Assembly (NCBI GenBank): GCA_040285825.1
Contig: JAUPSS010000004.1
Coordinates: 4,161,658 to 4,225,657 of the forward strand
Source: Eukaryota sp. TZLM1-RC
Taxonomy: Eukaryota; Metamonada: BaSk clade
DNA: 64,000 bases
Direction: 5' to 3'
The notes under the pieces are model-generated. The model ran no database searches, had not been told where the DNA came from, and saw nothing but the letters and a program-made list of their open reading frames with translations. The translations under genes and the position numbers were made by a program. Below are positions 61,490 through 64,000 of this stretch, piece by piece (the first letter of the stretch is position 1; every line of letters starts with the position of its first letter).

Positions 61490-62753
61490 TGAACCCCTTG
61501 GCTTACATGCTAGGAACCTGAAGGTAAACGATCTGATTCAACAAGCCAACTGGAACTCCCGCATCTATTTCCAGAACCCCAAGATGTCCAGTCTAGATTA
61601 TCTTCCTAAGGGTATGCCCCTAAACGCTCATCTCATTATCCTCAACAATATTCATCCTAACGTCACCCTAGGGACTCTGATTGATAACGTACACATCTTC
61701 CATTTGATTCCCCTCCCTACTCACATAGCCCCTTTTAGCTGGGAAAGAAACCGACACCTCACCCACCGATATCGCCTCCGAATCAATCAATCGTACTTGA
61801 ATGCCGATCCACCCTCGACATACTACCCCCAGCCTCTGGAGACGCGCTGAACAAAGTGGTCACTGCTTTCACGATTCAACTCCTCCTCCCTGCAACCCTA
61901 GAGAATGTCCCAATTCCCCCAAGTGTGACCATTTCCCTTGGACCTCCGACGTGCTTAGTGTCTGCACCTATGGTGACCAGTTATATGATTTCTGTTTACT
62001 CCCTACTGCCCTGACGTACTCCGACTTGAGACCTCCCTCGAGTCATCCCGCTCCAGCAAATTGCCAACATTTCCCCGACCCCCACCTACGTCAATTACGT
62101 CTTACCTACATCCAGAGACATCGCCTCCTTCATTCCCCTTTGTCTACTCAAGCCCGAGATCCACTTAGTATACCACTACGACAAAGACAAAGTTACTCCC
62201 TGTCCCATAGCTATTCCATCCTGAAAATGGTTTATGGCCATCAGACAGACCTTCATGATAGAAACATTCACTATCACTATTTACCGCTGGACTATCACTC
62301 GGTCCTTGAAACCGAAGACGAACCCCAGTTCATACAAGAAACATCTCATGTTTGCTCTCACTTCGAGGACATCCGTTTTCCTTTTTTGACAACCCTACTC
62401 AATACCACTCCCGACTCGACTTCGTCTTACAAGACAAAGTCCTCGAAATCATTGACTATAGTGATGGTCGCCAGGGTTTCGTCAATGCTAACCGCTCCCC
62501 CGACGATCTTCCTACCTACTTCCTCCCTAGTTCCCGCTTCCACTTACCTACCAGCAGAGAGATCTTTGAACTCCACCCCGCAGTATTTGATCATCCCCGC
62601 TTCCTCCGTTCTCAGTTCAAGTCTGTAGATGATGAATATGATCGAAAATTCAGTTTTGTTTCAGCCATGATCGAGATCTCCTCTGAGTCCGATCCCCACC
62701 TCGTCGCTTCCCTAGTTCATTCTTTATCCGAATCTTCGCCAGTTCCGACTTGA
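61488..62753 (+). pseudogene. Gyp-2 extra region between RNase H and integrase, unknown
   Basis: About 420 codons in two or three frames. Pieces include LHARNLKVNDLIQQANWNSR with YLPKGMPLNAHLIILNNI (61500-61650), WERNRHLTHRYRLRINQSYL and, later, SFFDNPTQYHSRLDFVLQDK and VLEIIDYSDGRQGFVNA (62376-62490). Gyp-1 has only about 90 codons at this point. Not recognised; it is not an integrase, chromodomain or envelope-like region with membrane segments. Confidence 0.5.
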
Positions 62754-63600
62754 TCGTCAAGCCCCTCGCCAGAAACTCTTCCGCTCGCTCGTTCCCCGAC
62801 AAACTGTTCAACGAACAACAAAAGAGCCCTGACAGTGACCCTCTGTTTACCGACTGTAAGATCGAACCTCAACTGGGATTAAAGCTGACCCAGTCTAATA
62901 AGATCTTAGTTCGTCCCTCCCTTCGATCCGAGATCCTCCTCCTAGTTCATGGATCCACTGAAGCCAGTCACCCCGCTATCACTAACTGCTGGAAGAACCT
63001 ACTTGGCTCAGATTACTTTTGGCCCTCCATGAAAGCGGACCTAACAAACCATGTGAAGGAATGCGTCCCCTGCCAGAAGACTGCCCCAATTCTTTCAAGC
63101 TTCATATCCTCTACCGGTTCTCTGAACTCTTCTCATCGTCCCTTCGAGTACATCCACTGTGACTGCATAGGCCCTCTCCCTCTCGATGTCGCCGGATCCA
63201 AATACGTAATCCATTTTGTAGACGCCTTTTTCGAAATTCAGTATCCTCATACCCTCTCGTGACCTGAAGGCCCAATCCATAGTAGATGCGCCCCTTGTCC
63301 ATGTCTACTCTATTTTCGGAGCCCCCAAAGCGATCCACTCGGACAATGGCCCTGAGTTCCCCAATCAGATCTTCTCCTTGTTTTGCTCCTATTTGAACAT
63401 TGAACATTCCCTATCGATACCCCATTTCCACCAATCCAATGGCCTAGTCGAACGCCAGCACCGTATATTCTTACAAACCGTTCGAAGCTCTTGTTGGACT
63501 TTAGCGATTATGATAACTGGTCCCACTATGTACCTATCTGCCAAATGATCATTAATTCCCAGCCCCACTCCTCTCTACAACACTCTCCCTACCAGCTGAT
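62750..63600 (+). pseudogene. Gyp-2 integrase
   Basis: Zinc domain LVHGSTEASHPAI, YFWPSMKADLTNHVKEC and CVPCQK; core with FEYIHCDCIGPLPLDVAGSK (first Asp), then after a frame break near 63240 HSDNGPEF (63338-63361, second Asp) and HQSNGLVERQHR (63434-63465, Glu). Confidence 0.8.
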
Positions 63601-63612
63601 TTTCGGTACTGA

Positions 63613-63969
63613 TTGTTCGCCCTGACTGCTCCCACACACCCTGCTGAACGATTTAATTTCTATACCACAAGAACCAGACGTCCTGTTACCCGTTCTTCTT
63701 TGAAGACCTCTGTACATCTCGTCAATCCCTGCTACTCCTCTTTGCCACCTGCTCTAGACGCCTATGTTGCTGCAGATTCCGGTGAGACCTTCTTAGATGC
63801 AATCCTCGACATCTCAAGCGACTCAGCCACCGTTTTGTGGTGTGATGGGACTACCACCAAACAGCCAGTCTCCTCCATGAAGAACATTTCTGCCTACTTC
63901 CGTTACCTGAAGCTATCCGATCCTCCTGCCCCGAAGCAACGCAGAAGAAAGAAGAAGAAACAGTGTTAG
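63613..63969 (+). pseudogene. Gyp-2 integrase C-terminal region
   Basis: Ends with DAYVAADSGETFLDAILDIS and VLWCDGTTTKQPVSSMKNIS, the same module as AVAAGDAE...WFGGETTVEPLHSV in Gyp-1, then a basic tail KQRRRKKKKQ encoded by the purine tract. Confidence 0.65.
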
Positions 63970-64000
63970 CCAGGCTAAACTCCTTTTTCCAGTTCGGAAA
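63943..64000 (+). repeat. Gyp-2 purine tract and start of 3' LTR
   Basis: Purine-rich AGAAGAAAGAAGAAGAAACAG to 63963, LTR from 63964 (TGTTAGCCAGGC) to the window edge. Confidence 0.85.

Larger units (their letters stand above)
59391..64000 (+). mobile_element. Gyp-2, Ty3/gypsy retrotransposon, internally deleted, cut by window edge
   Basis: The 5' LTR starts TGTTAGCCAGG at 59391 and the 3' LTR starts with the same bases at 63964 after a purine tract. In between: Gag, a direct jump to the end of RT, RNase H, an extra region of about 1.3 kb, integrase and the C-terminal region. RT core and protease are absent. Base composition is clearly more C-rich than the rest of the window. Confidence 0.85.

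Overview
The window looks like nuclear DNA of a unicellular, intron-poor, A+T-rich eukaryote whose compact gene islands sit in a sea of transposable elements. Evidence: eukaryote-only genes (DDX24/MAK5-type helicase, Yip1 membrane protein, YEATS-domain protein, myo-inositol-phosphate synthase, a tRNA-splicing-endonuclease-like protein), all three stop codons used as stops, and two spliceosomal introns of only 29 and 32 nt. A SPICE1-like N-terminal motif hints at a lineage that keeps centrioles or cilia. I cannot name the species.

Layout. 1-579: start of an NT5DC1-like 5'-nucleotidase gene running off the left edge. 598-2926: hAT-2, with a LINE (LINE-A) nested in it. 2983-11540: a long minus-strand gene, Fz-A, cut in two by 5.4 kb of tandem mini-LTR retroelements (4279-9665). 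Removing the array and one copy of its TACT target duplication rejoins the reading frame exactly. The protein is a family-B-polymerase-type 3'-5' exonuclease domain followed by a Fanzor (eukaryotic TnpB-like, RuvC) nuclease. 12.1-13.1 kb: LINE-E scrap. 13.2-15.5 kb: host island (YEATS, SPICE1-like, SEN34-like). 15.6-18.25 kb: complete hAT-1 with TIRs, 8-bp TSD and subterminal repeats. 19-23.2 kb: LINE-A scrap and long LINE-B. 23.25-25.7 kb: host island (RNA 3'-phosphate cyclase, cysteine synthase). 26.2-28.6 kb: LINE-B with LINE-D nested inside. 29.8-31.6 kb: Fanzor pseudogene (Fz-C). 31.7-32.3 kb: hAT scrap. 32.3-34.8 kb: chimeric LINE. 34.8-40.9 kb: degenerate Ty3/gypsy element Gyp-1. 43.0-45.0 kb: intact Fanzor ORF Fz-B with all three catalytic acids. 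46.1-53.5 kb: host island (DDX24/MAK5, EF-hand protein, inositol-phosphate synthase, AlkD-like HEAT protein, Yip1). 53.5-59.4 kb: mosaic of LINE, gypsy and MULE scraps and a second broken Fz-A copy. 59.4-64.0 kb: Gyp-2, a C-rich gypsy element running off the right edge.

The most interesting material is the Fanzor set: one apparently intact nuclease, one diverged pseudogene, and a pair of copies of an unusual exonuclease-Fanzor fusion. Next come the tandem array of 92-bp-LTR mini-elements, the very short introns, and the repeated placement of LINE 3' ends just upstream of host start codons in the same orientation as the gene.
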